A stretch of DNA of 46,812 nucleotides from an uncultured Clostridia bacterium (GCA_934122385.1 CAKOWP010000004.1:1-46812); one strand, 5' to 3'. Positions 7,995 to 17,248 are shown, numbered from the stretch's first letter. Translations and numbers: made by a program. The notes: generated by a model from the letters alone, not told the origin.

Positions 7995-8075
7995 AATAGT
8001 TTTATACAATATATTAATTTGAGATATCAAGTTTTATATCAATTAATATATCTGTATAAAACTTTTCTTTTTGTT
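7995..8075 (+). terminator. Long hairpin terminator after the coat genes
   Basis: tagttttatac...attaat pairs with attaatatatctgtataaaact some 20 bases away and is followed by TTTTCTTTTTG. The rest of the gap to the M23 gene (about 200 bases) is A-rich and shows nothing else. Confidence 0.7.
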
Positions 8076-8273
8076 AAAAACAATAAATATAAGTGATTTT
8101 TATTTTTGAAATGGATAATCATAATTCTAAATTTAGATTTGTTAAAAAAGATAAGAAATAAGAGCAAGATACATGAAAATTGAAAAAAACTTACGGAAAA
8201 AGACAAAAAAGGGTATTGCAAAAAAGAAAAAAAGAGTATAAAATTATGGCATAATATTATGAGGAGAGTTGTA

Positions 8274-9299
8274 ATGTTTAAAAAAGTATTAATACATACA
8301 CGAAGAACAATGAAATTAATAATTCTGATATCAATATCTATTTTAGCTATTATTGCAGTGATAGCTTCATTTTATAAAATAAGCTATAGTGTAAATCTTA
8401 ATGGACAAATGATGGGGTATACAGATAATAAAAGTAAATTACAATCAGAAATAAACAACTATATAGAAAAAGGTGAAGACGAAAATGCTGCATTTGTGCA
8501 AGTAGATAGTCTACCAGAATACAAGATATGTTTGCTAAAAAGAAATGTTAAATCAAATGATAATGAAATTTTTGATACAATAAAATCTACGGGAATACCA
8601 TATTACAGATATTATGCTATTTTGGAGAACCAAGAAGAAAAAGTATATGTTCCAAATTTTACAGATGCAGAAGAAATAGTAAATCAATTGAAACAAAAAA
8701 GTAGTTCAAATATAGATAGTATAACTATTGCGGAGAAATATGATTCTGAGCTAAAAGTTATGGACAATATTGATGATGCTGTTGCTAGTTTATATGTTGA
8801 ACCTAAAAATGTAGTCGTTGCATCAAATAAAAATATATCAAAAACTGCTAAAAATACTGCAGTAAAGGCAACTGGTTCTGTAAATACAGCAATGACAATT
8901 TCAGGAACTAAAGTAGCTTTGGGAATATCTTTAACAAAACCAGTTTCAGGAATTATATCTTCTAGATTTGGAGCAAGAAGTTCAATTAGAAGTTCGGCAC
9001 ATACTGGTTTAGATATAGCAACATCAACAGGAACACCAGTAATTGCTGCTGCGTCAGGAACTGTTACATTTGCAGGATGGAAAGGCTCATATGGTAATTT
9101 GATGGTAATAACACATAGTAATGGAGTTCAAACATATTATGGACATTGTAGCAAACTATATTGTAGTGCAGGACAAACTGTATCACAGGGGCAAACAATA
9201 GCTGCGGTTGGCTCTACAGGTAATTCAACAGGGCCACATTTGCATTTTGAAATTAGAGTAAGTGGTGTTGCATATAATCCACAAAATTATTTATATTAA
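8274..9299 (+). CDS. M23 family metallo-endopeptidase, membrane anchored
   Basis: A 341-residue cell-wall hydrolase. One N-terminal transmembrane segment (IILISISILAIIAVIASF) is followed by a ~190-residue extracytoplasmic region and then a complete LytM-type M23 domain. The zinc ligands are visible in HTGLD and HLHFE, with the GNLMVITHSNGVQTYYGH strand between them. M23 enzymes cut peptide cross-bridges of peptidoglycan. The N-terminal half resembles SpoIIQ/YebA-like clostridial proteins only in general layout. The chosen ATG follows GAGGAG; an ATG at 8259 overlaps that site and is less likely. It converges on mecA, with shared terminators between. Confidence 0.88.
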   Translation: MFKKVLIHTRRTMKLIILISISILAIIAVIASFYKISYSVNLNGQMMGYTDNKSKLQSEINNYIEKGEDENAAFVQVDSLPEYKICLLKRNVKSNDNEIFDTIKSTGIPYYRYYAILENQEEKVYVPNFTDAEEIVNQLKQKSSSNIDSITIAEKYDSELKVMDNIDDAVASLYVEPKNVVVASNKNISKTAKNTAVKATGSVNTAMTISGTKVALGISLTKPVSGIISSRFGARSSIRSSAHTGLDIATSTGTPVIAAASGTVTFAGWKGSYGNLMVITHSNGVQTYYGHCSKLYCSAGQTVSQGQTIAAVGSTGNSTGPHLHFEIRVSGVAYNPQNYLY

Positions 9300-9300
9300 A

Positions 9301-9402
9301 AAACGAAAATTTGATATGACAAATTTTCGTGTATAATTAGAGAAACGAATGTTAATTAAATATATAATGTTAATAATTATATATATTAATGTTCGTTTTC
9401 TT
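9301..9402. terminator. Convergent terminators between the M23 gene and mecA
   Basis: A first stem, acgaaaattt/aaattttcgt (9304-9331), is followed by a larger one pairing aaacgaatgttaat with attaatgttcgttt (9342-9398). The second runs into T on the plus strand and A on the minus side, so it can serve both genes. Confidence 0.7.
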
Positions 9403-10042
9403 TATTTTGTGCAAATGAAAAATATTGTATACCGGTAGTAATTGCATTATTTTTCATAATTATTTTTCCATGTTCTTTTAATTTGAATTTAAAATTTTTT
9501 GTATGATTTTCTAAGTTTGAGAATTCCAGAAGAGATGTATGTAGTATCGACATTGAATTGTTAGATAAATTAATTTTATCAATTACTAAATAATAGGCAT
9601 TATTAAAAAAGTATAAAATTGCACTTTTATATAAGTTTTTCATGTTTATAGCACGGTTGCTATGTATAAAATCACAAAATTCACAGAAATTCTCAAAAGA
9701 GGAAAAATTATAAATTAGGGTGGATGTATTGAACAGTTGTGTTTTTTTTCTTATTGTTAAATTTTTTTTATGTAGATGTTGATTTGTTGCATCTTTTTCG
9801 AGATATTTTGTAATTGTAAATATAAAGGTATCATTATTTTGGATGTCTGCTTCTATTAATAATTTATATCCAGTTGTATCAAAATTTACTTCTTGCTCAG
9901 CTTTGGTTAGGATTTCCAAAAATAATTTTTGAGATGCTGGTTCTTCTAATAATATTTTATTTATATTTATTTCTTTGTCTTTAAAGTCTTCTTTTTTTAA
10001 GATTATTCGTATTTTGTTTTCAGTTAATTTTTCAATTTTCAT
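9386..10042 (-). CDS. mecA: MecA-type adaptor protein of ClpC/ClpP
   Basis: A 218-residue adaptor recognised from the start MKIEKLTENKIRIILKKED and the two-domain MecA layout. An N-terminal substrate-binding domain is joined by an acidic and polar linker to a C-terminal domain (about residues 110-210) that binds ClpC. MecA delivers regulators to the ClpCP protease; in Bacillus it controls competence and Spo0A activity. An AGGTAAC-type site lies before the ATG. It is monocistronic, divergent from the cell-shape operon, and shares a 325-base intergenic region that holds half of a fold-back element. The last residues (AQNKENEH) overlap the convergent terminator. Confidence 0.85.
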   Translation of the reverse strand: MKIEKLTENKIRIILKKEDFKDKEININKILLEEPASQKLFLEILTKAEQEVNFDTTGYKLLIEADIQNNDTFIFTITKYLEKDATNQHLHKKNLTIRKKTQLFNTSTLIYNFSSFENFCEFCDFIHSNRAINMKNLYKSAILYFFNNAYYLVIDKINLSNNSMSILHTSLLEFSNLENHTKNFKFKLKEHGKIIMKNNAITTGIQYFSFAQNKENEH

Positions 10043-10118
10043 TTTGTTACCTCCGATACTTTAATTTTATTATACTACTAATACTATTATATTTAAATAC
10101 ACAAAATATGGTAGTTAT

Positions 10119-10243
10119 AATTCCTCAGTTTTATATTTAAGTTTTTCTATTTTTCATTTCAATCAAACGGATATAATATCAAATATAAATAGCTCTTAAG
10201 GTGGTATCTAGTGTACAAAGAATTTTAAGAATGTGAATTGCAA
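10119..10243. repeat. Fold-back element family, solo right arm
   Basis: This stretch matches the right arm of the complete element at 30517-30644: attcctcag, then gattttctatttttca-like and aatatcaaatata segments, a cttaaggt block and a terminal gtgaattg. The left arm and core are missing, so it is a deletion derivative or a half insertion. It lies between mecA and the cell-shape operon promoter. Confidence 0.65.
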
Positions 10244-10283
10244 CAACATGATATTTTTGAGATATAAAAATATTGAAAAATAC

Positions 10284-10312
10284 TTGAAAAAAAAGCAAAA
10301 TCAAGATATAAT
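10284..10312 (+). promoter_or_regulatory. SigA-type promoter of the cell-shape operon
   Basis: TTGAAA (10284-10289) and TATAAT (10307-10312) have a 17-base spacer. The leader then contains atgtgtatccgtaa (10327-10340), a 14-base string also present before the giant surface-protein gene at 18386-18399. Confidence 0.7.
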
Positions 10313-10368
10313 AACAAGTGTAAAAAATGTGTATCCGTAAGGACAAAAGAAAAAATGGAGGTAGAAAA

Positions 10369-10626
10369 ATGGCTACAAGAGAAAAAAACATATGGATATT
10401 GTTAGTATTTTTATTAGCAGGATTAGTAATAGGGGGATTACTTGGAAAATTAGCAGCAAGTGTACCATGGCTTTGGTGGTTGTCATATGAACAACAATTT
10501 GGACTAGAAACACCATTTGTATTAGACTTAAGTGTGTTAAAAATAACATTTGGACTAATGGTAAAAATTAACATAGCAAGCATAATAGGCATGGTTTTGG
10601 CAATATTTATATACAAAAAAATATAA
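10369..10626 (+). CDS. DUF4321 family small membrane protein
   Basis: An 85-residue membrane protein with two hydrophobic helices: the first after REKNIWILLVFLLAGLVIGG, the second at the C-terminus (INIASIIGMVLAIFIY). This size, the PWLWWL loop and the location just before radC/mreB are typical of DUF4321 proteins in Clostridia. Function is unknown; the context suggests a role at the cell envelope or division. The ATG follows GGAGG at six bases; an upstream ATG at 10327 lies in the leader and lacks a site. It is the first gene of the operon behind the 10284 promoter. Confidence 0.75.
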   Translation: MATREKNIWILLVFLLAGLVIGGLLGKLAASVPWLWWLSYEQQFGLETPFVLDLSVLKITFGLMVKINIASIIGMVLAIFIYKKI

Positions 10627-10664
10627 TAAAGTGGGACAAATAAAAAACGAAAGGAAGTTTTAAT

Positions 10665-11411
10665 TTGTCATTAAAAATAAAAGAATTACCAGAAACAGAA
10701 AGACCATATGAAAAATTAGAATTATATGGTGAAAAAACATTATCGAATGCAGAATTATTAGCAATAATAATAAAATCGGGAACAAAAGAAGAAACATCAG
10801 TACAAATAGCACAAAAAATTTTAAATCTTAATTATGATCCACAAATGGGTTCACTTAATTTTTTAAAAGATATTTCACTAGAAGAACTTATGCAAATAAA
10901 GGGAATAGGAAAAGTAAAAGCAATACAATTGAAGGCAGTAAGTGAATTAGCAATAAGAATGTCAAAACCATCAAATTATAAAAAGGTACAAATTAAATGT
11001 ACAGAACAATTGGCAAAATTGGTTATGGAGGAATTAAGACTTGAAAAAAGGGAATTTGTAAAGCTATTTTTATTGAATACTAAAAATGAAATATTAAAAA
11101 ATATGGATATATCTGTTGGGGGTACAAACTTTGCTAATGTAAATATGAAAGAAATTATATCTGAAGCATTAAAAATAAAAGCACCGAAAATCATATTAGT
11201 ACATAATCATCCATCAGGAGATCCAACACCGAGCAAGGCTGATATTACTTTTACGGATAGGTTATATAATGCTGCAAGAATGTTTGATATTGAATTAATA
11301 GATCATATTGTTATTGGAAATATGAAGTTTAAAAGTATTTTTGTTGAAACTAAAAAAATGGTTGAAAAAATAAAAAAAGAAAATTTAAAAATACAAAAGG
11401 ATGTTGATTAG
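10665..11411 (+). CDS. radC: RadC family protein (JAB/MPN domain)
   Basis: A 248-residue RadC protein. The N-terminal part has the ELPETERPYEKL start and a helix-hairpin-helix (LMQIKGIGKVKAIQLKA). The C-terminal MPN+ domain has the complete JAMM metal motif, HNHPSGDPTPSKAD. RadC was once thought to act in DNA repair; its true role is unresolved, and in Firmicutes it sits almost always before mreB. The start is TTG, preceded by AAAGGAAG at eight bases. The lysine-rich tail of about 20 residues overlaps the leader of mreB, only 14 bases away. Confidence 0.93.
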   Translation: MSLKIKELPETERPYEKLELYGEKTLSNAELLAIIIKSGTKEETSVQIAQKILNLNYDPQMGSLNFLKDISLEELMQIKGIGKVKAIQLKAVSELAIRMSKPSNYKKVQIKCTEQLAKLVMEELRLEKREFVKLFLLNTKNEILKNMDISVGGTNFANVNMKEIISEALKIKAPKIILVHNHPSGDPTPSKADITFTDRLYNAARMFDIELIDHIVIGNMKFKSIFVETKKMVEKIKKENLKIQKDVD

Positions 11412-11425
11412 AAAGGATGAAAAAT

Positions 11426-12457
11426 ATGAAGTTTTTTACATTTGGTTCAAAAGATATAGGGATAGATTTAGGAACTGCAAATATTTTGGTTACATTAAAA
11501 GGAAAAGGAATAATTTTAAAAGAACCTTCTGTTGTTGCTATAGATAGAAGAACTGGAAATATTATGGCTACAGGAAATGAAGCTAAAGAGATGTTAGGTA
11601 GAACACCTGAGCAAATAAAGGCGGTCAGACCGTTAAAAGATGGTGTTATAGCTGATTTTACAGCAACACAATTAATGTTAAAAAATATAATTGAAAAGGT
11701 TGAAAAAAGATATAGTGTGGGAAGACCAAGAGTTGTTGTAGGTGTTCCATCTGGAATAACTGAAGTTGAAGAACGTGCAGTAGAAGAATCTGTTATACAA
11801 GCAGGAGCAAAAGAAGTATATCTAATTGAGGAACCTATGGCTGCTGCAATAGGAGCATCTTTAGATGTTGCTGAACCAAGTGGAAGTATTATAGTTGACA
11901 TTGGTGGAGGAACAACTGAAGTAGCTGTAATTTCTTTAGGAGGAATAGTTATAAGCCATTCTTTAAGAGTTGCTGGTGATGAATTAGATGAAGACATTGT
12001 AAATTATGTAAAAAGAGAAATGAATTTGGCAATTGGTGAAACAACAGCAGAACAAATAAAGATGCAAATTGGTTGTGCAATGCCACTTATGACTGAAATG
12101 ACAATGGAAGTAAGAGGAAGAGATTTGACGGATGGATTGCCTAGAACTGAAAAAATTACATCAACTCAAATAGAAGAAGCTTTAAAAGAATCAATATCAA
12201 AAATAGTAGATATTGTAAAAGGAACTTTAGAAAAAACTCCACCAGAACTTGCATCAGATATAATGGAAAAAGGAATTGTACTTGCAGGAGGAGGAGCTTT
12301 AATTAAAAACTTAGATAAATTATTAAGTATTGAAACTGGAATGCCTGTTTATATAGCGGACGAGCCTCTTGACTGTGTGGTTAGAGGAGCAGGAAAAACA
12401 TTAGATGATTTGGAAAGACTAAAAACAGTTTTGATTAATTCTAGAAAAAGAAGATAA
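11426..12457 (+). CDS. mreB: Rod-shape actin homologue MreB
   Basis: A 343-residue bacterial actin that organises lateral wall synthesis on the inner membrane face. The first phosphate loop is IGIDLGTANILV, phosphate 2 is VDIGGGTTEVAVIS and the adenosine motif is GIVLAGGGALIKNLD. The hydrophobic N-terminus (MKFFTFGSKD) fits the membrane-binding end. The start is set at the ATG seven bases after AAAGGA; an in-frame ATG nine bases upstream lies inside that ribosome site. Order radC-mreB-mreC-mreD-PBP2-minC is the classic elongasome/Min cluster. Confidence 0.97.
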   Translation: MKFFTFGSKDIGIDLGTANILVTLKGKGIILKEPSVVAIDRRTGNIMATGNEAKEMLGRTPEQIKAVRPLKDGVIADFTATQLMLKNIIEKVEKRYSVGRPRVVVGVPSGITEVEERAVEESVIQAGAKEVYLIEEPMAAAIGASLDVAEPSGSIIVDIGGGTTEVAVISLGGIVISHSLRVAGDELDEDIVNYVKREMNLAIGETTAEQIKMQIGCAMPLMTEMTMEVRGRDLTDGLPRTEKITSTQIEEALKESISKIVDIVKGTLEKTPPELASDIMEKGIVLAGGGALIKNLDKLLSIETGMPVYIADEPLDCVVRGAGKTLDDLERLKTVLINSRKRR

Positions 12458-12487
12458 ATATAAAATTTACTTTGAAAGGAGAAGAAT

Positions 12488-13303
12488 ATGTATAGGAATA
12501 AAAAAAGTGGACTATTGGGAAGTATTATTACAATTATAATCTTGATATTAATAGTTATCTTTTCTAATAGAGAAGCTAATACATCATTCTTTGAAAATAT
12601 TGCTAATAAGTTGGTTATGCCAGTACAAAATGGGTTAACTTATTTAAAAAATAAAGTTAGTGGAAATTCAACATTCTTTAGTGATATAAGTAATTTAAAA
12701 ACAGAAAATCAAGAACTAAAAAATAAAAATAGCCAATTGGAACAATCTTTAAGAGAACTTGAAAATATAAGAACAGAAAATGAAACATTAAAAGAGTATT
12801 TAGGTTTAACAGAAAAATATGGAGAGTATAAAACAATTCCGGGATATGTAATTAATAAAGACATTAGCAACTATTCAAAAACTATAATTATAAATATAGG
12901 GAAAAAGGACGGGATTGAAGAAAATATGACTGTTATAGCTGATGAAGGGTTAGTTGGACACATAGTTTCAGTAACTGATAATACTGCTAAAGTTAGAACT
13001 ATAGTTGATACATCAAGTTCAGTAAGTTGCTTAATGAGTACAAACAAAGATAGTATTGTATGTAAGGGAACATTAGACAGTAGTTCAGAATTGAAAGCAA
13101 TGTATATATCTACAGAAGCTAATATGGTTCAAGGTGATAGTGTTGATACATCTGGTTTAGGAGGAATATATCCAAAAGGAATACATGTTGGAACAATAAA
13201 AAAAATAGTAACAACAAAAAATATAACTGATAGATATGCTTTAGTTGAAACAGCAGTTGACTTTAGTAAATTAAATACAGTTTTGGTTGTAAAAAATAAT
13301 TAA
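12488..13303 (+). CDS. mreC: Rod-shape protein MreC
   Basis: A 271-residue bitopic protein with one N-terminal transmembrane helix (SIITIIILILIVIFS). A coiled coil follows at about residues 70-100 (LKTENQELKNKNSQLEQSL) and then the periplasm-facing beta-barrel domain with GYVINKDISNYSKTIIIN and KKDGIEENM. MreC links MreB inside the cell to PBP2 outside. It lies 30 bases after mreB, with an AAAGGAG site before the ATG. Length is normal for Firmicutes. Confidence 0.94.
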   Translation: MYRNKKSGLLGSIITIIILILIVIFSNREANTSFFENIANKLVMPVQNGLTYLKNKVSGNSTFFSDISNLKTENQELKNKNSQLEQSLRELENIRTENETLKEYLGLTEKYGEYKTIPGYVINKDISNYSKTIIINIGKKDGIEENMTVIADEGLVGHIVSVTDNTAKVRTIVDTSSSVSCLMSTNKDSIVCKGTLDSSSELKAMYISTEANMVQGDSVDTSGLGGIYPKGIHVGTIKKIVTTKNITDRYALVETAVDFSKLNTVLVVKNN

Positions 13304-13342
13304 AAGGTTTACATATGCCTTTGGAAAGGGATGAAATTAAAT

Positions 13343-13876
13343 TTGAAAAAGTTTTGTATAAATTTGAGTTTAATATTAATAGGCTTTGTTATTTATTTTT
13401 TGCAATCAAATTTTTTCAATTGGTTTTCAATTGGAGGAATAAAACCTAATCTTTTTATAATATATATTTTATTTATTGGATTATTTTGTACTAGAAGTAT
13501 GAGTATCATATATGCTTCTGCTCTGGGAATATTTTTAGATTTAATATTTAATTCTAAAGTAGGAGTAAATTTATTTGGTTATGTTTTGATAGGTGTGATA
13601 GGAACTATTTTTAATAAAAACTTTTCAAAAGATAGTAGAATAACAATAATGTTTATGGTGTTTGGAACATCAATTATTTTTGAAACAGTAGTGTATTTCA
13701 TAAATTATGTTTTGTATTCTACTAATGTAGAAGTAATGAATTTTATAAAAATATTAGTTGTTGAAGTTATATATAACATGATTATAACAATTATTTTATA
13801 TAGTCCAATTCAAAAATTTGGTTATTATATAGAAAATGAATATAAGGGAAATAAAATATTGACAAAGTATTTTTGA
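13343..13876 (+). CDS. mreD: Rod-shape protein MreD
   Basis: A membrane protein of about 177 residues with five or six hydrophobic helices, the MreD partner of MreC in the elongasome. Position directly after mreC and the pattern FNWFSIGGIKPNLFIIYILFIG followed by GVNLFGYVLIGVIGT support the call. The reading frame also has an ATG at 13331, but it abuts the GGAAAGGG ribosome site with no spacing, so the in-frame TTG at 13343 is preferred. Either start gives essentially the same protein. The gene is followed by a 270-base gap occupied by a fold-back element core that separates it from PBP2. Confidence 0.85.
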   Translation: MKKFCINLSLILIGFVIYFLQSNFFNWFSIGGIKPNLFIIYILFIGLFCTRSMSIIYASALGIFLDLIFNSKVGVNLFGYVLIGVIGTIFNKNFSKDSRITIMFMVFGTSIIFETVVYFINYVLYSTNVEVMNFIKILVVEVIYNMIITIILYSPIQKFGYYIENEYKGNKILTKYF

Positions 13877-13907
13877 ATTTTAGAAAATTTGTTTTGATTT
13901 TTAATTT

Positions 13908-14100
13908 TTTATAAATATATATTTTTAGAATTTTTTAGTTAAATATGCAATATAAGAATTTCTAAAATAAATTGATGGCGCTTTTCCACTTAGTCCTCAC
14001 TTCGTTCGACGTGAACTCTTTCCATAAATTTATTTAAGAACTTCTAAATATTGCTTTAATTACATCAAAAATTCTAAAAATATATATTTATAAAAATAAT
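13908..14100. repeat. Fold-back element family, core copy
   Basis: Imperfect palindrome with arms containing ataaatatatatttttagaatttt on both sides and a central part holding the conserved core gttcacgtcgarcgaag (read on the minus strand). It matches the core of the complete copy at 30175-30644 in the opposite orientation but lacks the long outer arms. It sits inside the mreBCD-PBP2 operon. No coding region lies in this gap. Confidence 0.7.
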
Positions 14101-14146
14101 AATTATAAAACAAATTGGAATTTATAATAGGAAAGAAGGTGAAAAA

Positions 14147-16264
14147 TTGGCAAGAAAAATTAACAAAAAAGAAATTAATTTTAGATATAATTTAATAACG
14201 ATTTTTACATATATTGTTGGTGTAATTTTGATTGTGCAATTATTTAACCTTCAAATAGTTAATGGCGCAAAATATAGACAGGAATCTAATACAAGATTAA
14301 CACGTGAAAGCACATTAGAAGCGGCAAGAGGAGATATATTAGATAGGTCTGGGAATATATTGGTTACATCTAGTCAAAAGTTTAATTTGGAATTATATAA
14401 AAGCAAGATAGATACAGAAACTTTAAATAATTCGATATTAAAAATTGTAAATGTATTAGAAAAATATGAAGTTAATTACACAGACTCTTTTCCAATTAGC
14501 ATAAATCCATTTCAATTTACAATATCAGATGATAATTTGAAAAAATGGAAGAAAAATAATGAAATAGATGAAAGTGCAACAGCAGAGGATGCTTTTTATG
14601 TATTTAAAGATAAATATAAAATAAGTAATCAAGATGTTTCAGAAATAAGAAAAATTATAGCAATAAGATATGCAATTTCAATAGAAGGATATAGTAGTAC
14701 AAAATCTTTAACAATAGCAAAAGATATCCCAAGAGAAGCTATTGCAGAATTTAGTGAGAATTCAGATAATTATCCTGGGATAAATATTTCTGTACAACCT
14801 GTTAGATTATATAAAGAGGGAACGTTGGCATCACATATTTTAGGATATGCCGCAAAAATAAGTGATGATGAATATAAAAATTTAAAAGATGATTATGATC
14901 AAAATGATTTAATTGGAAAAACAGGAATTGAATCACTTTTTGAAAAATATTTGAAAGGGAAAAAGGGAACAAAACAAATTGATATGGCAGTTGACGGAAC
15001 AACTACAGCGGAAGTTGTAGAAGATGAAGCAGTTGCTGGTTCAAATGTTATTTTAACAATAGATTCTAAATTACAAAAAATTGCAGAGGAAGCACTAAAA
15101 GATAATATAGAAAAAATAAAAAATGGCGGATTTGGTAAGGTTTATGATGCAAAGGGTGGTTCTTGTGTTGTTATGAATGTTAAAACAGGTGAAGTACTTG
15201 CAATGGCAAGTTATCCTGATTACAACCCACAATCTTTTGCAAATGGAATAAGTAGTGAAGAATGGAAGAGTTATAATGAAAATATGTCATATCCTTTGTT
15301 AAATAAATGTATCCAAAGTGCTTATGAACCAGGTTCTATATTTAAAATGGTTACAGCTATAGCCGGACTTGAATCTGGAAATATATCTTTAACGGAAAGA
15401 ATAAATGACACAGGTGTATATAAAAAGTATGGAACCGACTGGAAATGTTGGTATTATACAGATTATCATACAGGTCATGGTTACTTAAATGTAATAGGAG
15501 CCATTCAAAAGTCATGTAACTTCTTCTTCTATGAAACAGCTGACAGAATGGGGATAGACACATTGGATAAATATGCTAAATATTTTGGATTAGGTACAAA
15601 AACAGGAATAGAACTACCAGGAGAAGTTTCAGGTAATTTGGCAAGTAAGGAATATGTAAAATCTATTAATGAAAGTTGGAATCCAGGAGATACAATAAAT
15701 GCAGCTATTGGACAGGGATATAACAAGTTTACACCATTACAGATGGCAAAATATATAAGTATGGTTGCAAATGGCGGAAATAAAGTAGACGCAAGCATAG
15801 TAAAATCTATTCAAAATGCTGATGGAACTGAAGTATCAAAAGATGAAATAAACAAATTTGTTAGTGAAAAATTAGGAATTTCAAAAGATAATGAAAGTGA
15901 AGACATTACTTTGAATAGTGAATATGTAAATGCTGTAAAAGAGGGAATGAGGTCTGTTACAAGTGGTGAAGCTGGAACGGCATATGCAAGATTTAAGAAT
16001 TTTAATATATCTGTAGGTGGAAAAACTGGTTCTGCAGAGGCTGGAAAAGATGCAAATGGAAAAGATATTGTAAATGCATGGTTTGCAGCGTTTGCACCAT
16101 ATGAAGACCCAGAGATTGCAGTTGTTGTAATGGTAGAAAATGGTGGACATGGAAACTATACTGCAGAAGCAGTAAGAAATGTTATGGCTGAATATTTTGG
16201 AATGAATACTCAAAACGTAACAGAAGATATGCAAGCAAAATCATATACAGAGAGCATAAGATAA
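14147..16264 (+). CDS. mrdA: Penicillin-binding protein 2, elongasome transpeptidase
   Basis: A 705-residue class B PBP: a short cytoplasmic N-terminus, one transmembrane helix (about residues 13-35), a pedestal/dimerisation domain with the ARGDILDRSGNILV motif, and a transpeptidase domain. Catalytic motifs are S397-I-F-K, S456-C-N and K626-T-G. It cross-links peptidoglycan during rod elongation together with MreBCD and a RodA-type polymerase, which is not in this window. No PASTA domain is present, which argues against FtsI/SpoVD of the PASTA type. The start is TTG behind GAAAGAAGGTG. The C-terminal tail (NTQNVTEDMQAKSYTESIR) is polar and disordered. Confidence 0.93.
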   Translation: MARKINKKEINFRYNLITIFTYIVGVILIVQLFNLQIVNGAKYRQESNTRLTRESTLEAARGDILDRSGNILVTSSQKFNLELYKSKIDTETLNNSILKIVNVLEKYEVNYTDSFPISINPFQFTISDDNLKKWKKNNEIDESATAEDAFYVFKDKYKISNQDVSEIRKIIAIRYAISIEGYSSTKSLTIAKDIPREAIAEFSENSDNYPGINISVQPVRLYKEGTLASHILGYAAKISDDEYKNLKDDYDQNDLIGKTGIESLFEKYLKGKKGTKQIDMAVDGTTTAEVVEDEAVAGSNVILTIDSKLQKIAEEALKDNIEKIKNGGFGKVYDAKGGSCVVMNVKTGEVLAMASYPDYNPQSFANGISSEEWKSYNENMSYPLLNKCIQSAYEPGSIFKMVTAIAGLESGNISLTERINDTGVYKKYGTDWKCWYYTDYHTGHGYLNVIGAIQKSCNFFFYETADRMGIDTLDKYAKYFGLGTKTGIELPGEVSGNLASKEYVKSINESWNPGDTINAAIGQGYNKFTPLQMAKYISMVANGGNKVDASIVKSIQNADGTEVSKDEINKFVSEKLGISKDNESEDITLNSEYVNAVKEGMRSVTSGEAGTAYARFKNFNISVGGKTGSAEAGKDANGKDIVNAWFAAFAPYEDPEIAVVVMVENGGHGNYTAEAVRNVMAEYFGMNTQNVTEDMQAKSYTESIR

Positions 16265-16314
16265 AATTATTAATAAGTGCTAAATTTTATGAAGTTTTGT
16301 GAAAGGATGTAGAA

Positions 16315-16926
16315 ATGAGTAACTGTGTAAGTATTAATTTAAAAAGAAATGAAATTATAATAAAAATAGCAGAGGATGCTGAACAAAAGAAAATAATAAC
16401 TGAATTAACTAAAAAGTTACCGGATTTAAAAAAATTATATAAGGATGAAAAAACACCCATAAAAATTGTAGGAAAAGTATTGAAAAATAAAGAAATAGAT
16501 GAAATACAAGATTTGATAAAAGAAAAAATAAATGTGGAAATTGATTTTGATATGCCCAAAAGCCTTGGTTTATCAAGTATAACAAGGACATTTAAGCAAG
16601 AAGTTGCAATATCAGAAACTAAATTTCATAGAGGGTCTTTAAGATCAGGGCAGAGAATTGAAACAGAAGGCAGTATTGTAATTATTGGAGATGTTAATTC
16701 AGGGGCAGAAGTTATTGCTTCAGATAATATTGTTGTGGTTGGAAATCTTAGAGGACTAGCACATGCGGGAGCAAAAGGAAATAAAAATGCAATAATTGCA
16801 GCTGGACGTTTGGACTCAGTACAGCTTAGAATTTCTAATATAGTAAAAGAAATTGATAGGGACGAAGAAATAGCACATAAGCAAGCATATATATTTGTCC
16901 AAGACGATAAAATTGTAATAGAGTAG
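16315..16926 (+). CDS. minC: Septum-site determining protein MinC
   Basis: A 203-residue FtsZ inhibitor. The N-terminal domain (about 1-90) precedes a C-terminal beta-helix of glycine-rich turns: SLRSGQRIETEGSIVIIGDV, NSGAEVIASDNIVVVGNLRG and LAHAGAKGNKNAIIAAGRLD. MinC blocks Z-ring assembly at the poles, recruited by MinD; minD and minE would be expected nearby but two unrelated minus-strand genes follow instead. The ATG follows AAAGGATG. It is the last gene of the cell-shape operon and its stop lies one base from the stop of the convergent gene. Confidence 0.93.
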   Translation: MSNCVSINLKRNEIIIKIAEDAEQKKIITELTKKLPDLKKLYKDEKTPIKIVGKVLKNKEIDEIQDLIKEKINVEIDFDMPKSLGLSSITRTFKQEVAISETKFHRGSLRSGQRIETEGSIVIIGDVNSGAEVIASDNIVVVGNLRGLAHAGAKGNKNAIIAAGRLDSVQLRISNIVKEIDRDEEIAHKQAYIFVQDDKIVIE

Positions 16927-16927
16927 A

Positions 16928-17245
16928 TTACGAAATAAGTAATAGAAAGAGTATGATATAAAGCATCTCGTCCTTTACATTTTGCTCATATAAAAAATAG
17001 AGTACACCAAGAATGATTAAATCGTCTAAATATAATTTTATACCCATAATTTCAAAAATAGCTTGGTCAGAATTTGAACTGCGTTTAGAATTGTTAGTAT
17101 TACTAATTGGCTCAGAATTAGTAATACTTTCTTTTTTTTCACTATTATCAATTTCTGATTTGGCTATTTGTTGGTTGAAATTATTATAATGATTATAATA
17201 TTTATAGTAGTTGTATGGGTAGCCATAGTAAGGAAATCTAAACAT
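16928..17245 (-). CDS. Unknown protein, Tyr/Asn-rich N-terminus, hydrophobic C-terminus
   Basis: A 105-residue protein I do not recognise. The first 20 residues are rich in Tyr, Asn and Phe (FRFPYYGYPYNYYKYYN), followed by a polar Ser/Asn/Glu linker and a C-terminal half with two hydrophobic stretches (LYLDDLIILGVLYFLYEQN and MLYIILFLLLIS). Such low-complexity tyrosine-rich starts occur in small coat or envelope proteins of spore formers. The ATG follows GGAGAA. It lies three bases after the preceding minus-strand gene, so the two form an operon. It overlaps no neighbour but faces minC with almost no gap and no terminator. Confidence 0.6.
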   Translation of the reverse strand: MFRFPYYGYPYNYYKYYNHYNNFNQQIAKSEIDNSEKKESITNSEPISNTNNSKRSSNSDQAIFEIMGIKLYLDDLIILGVLYFLYEQNVKDEMLYIILFLLLIS

Positions 17246-17248
17246 TTC

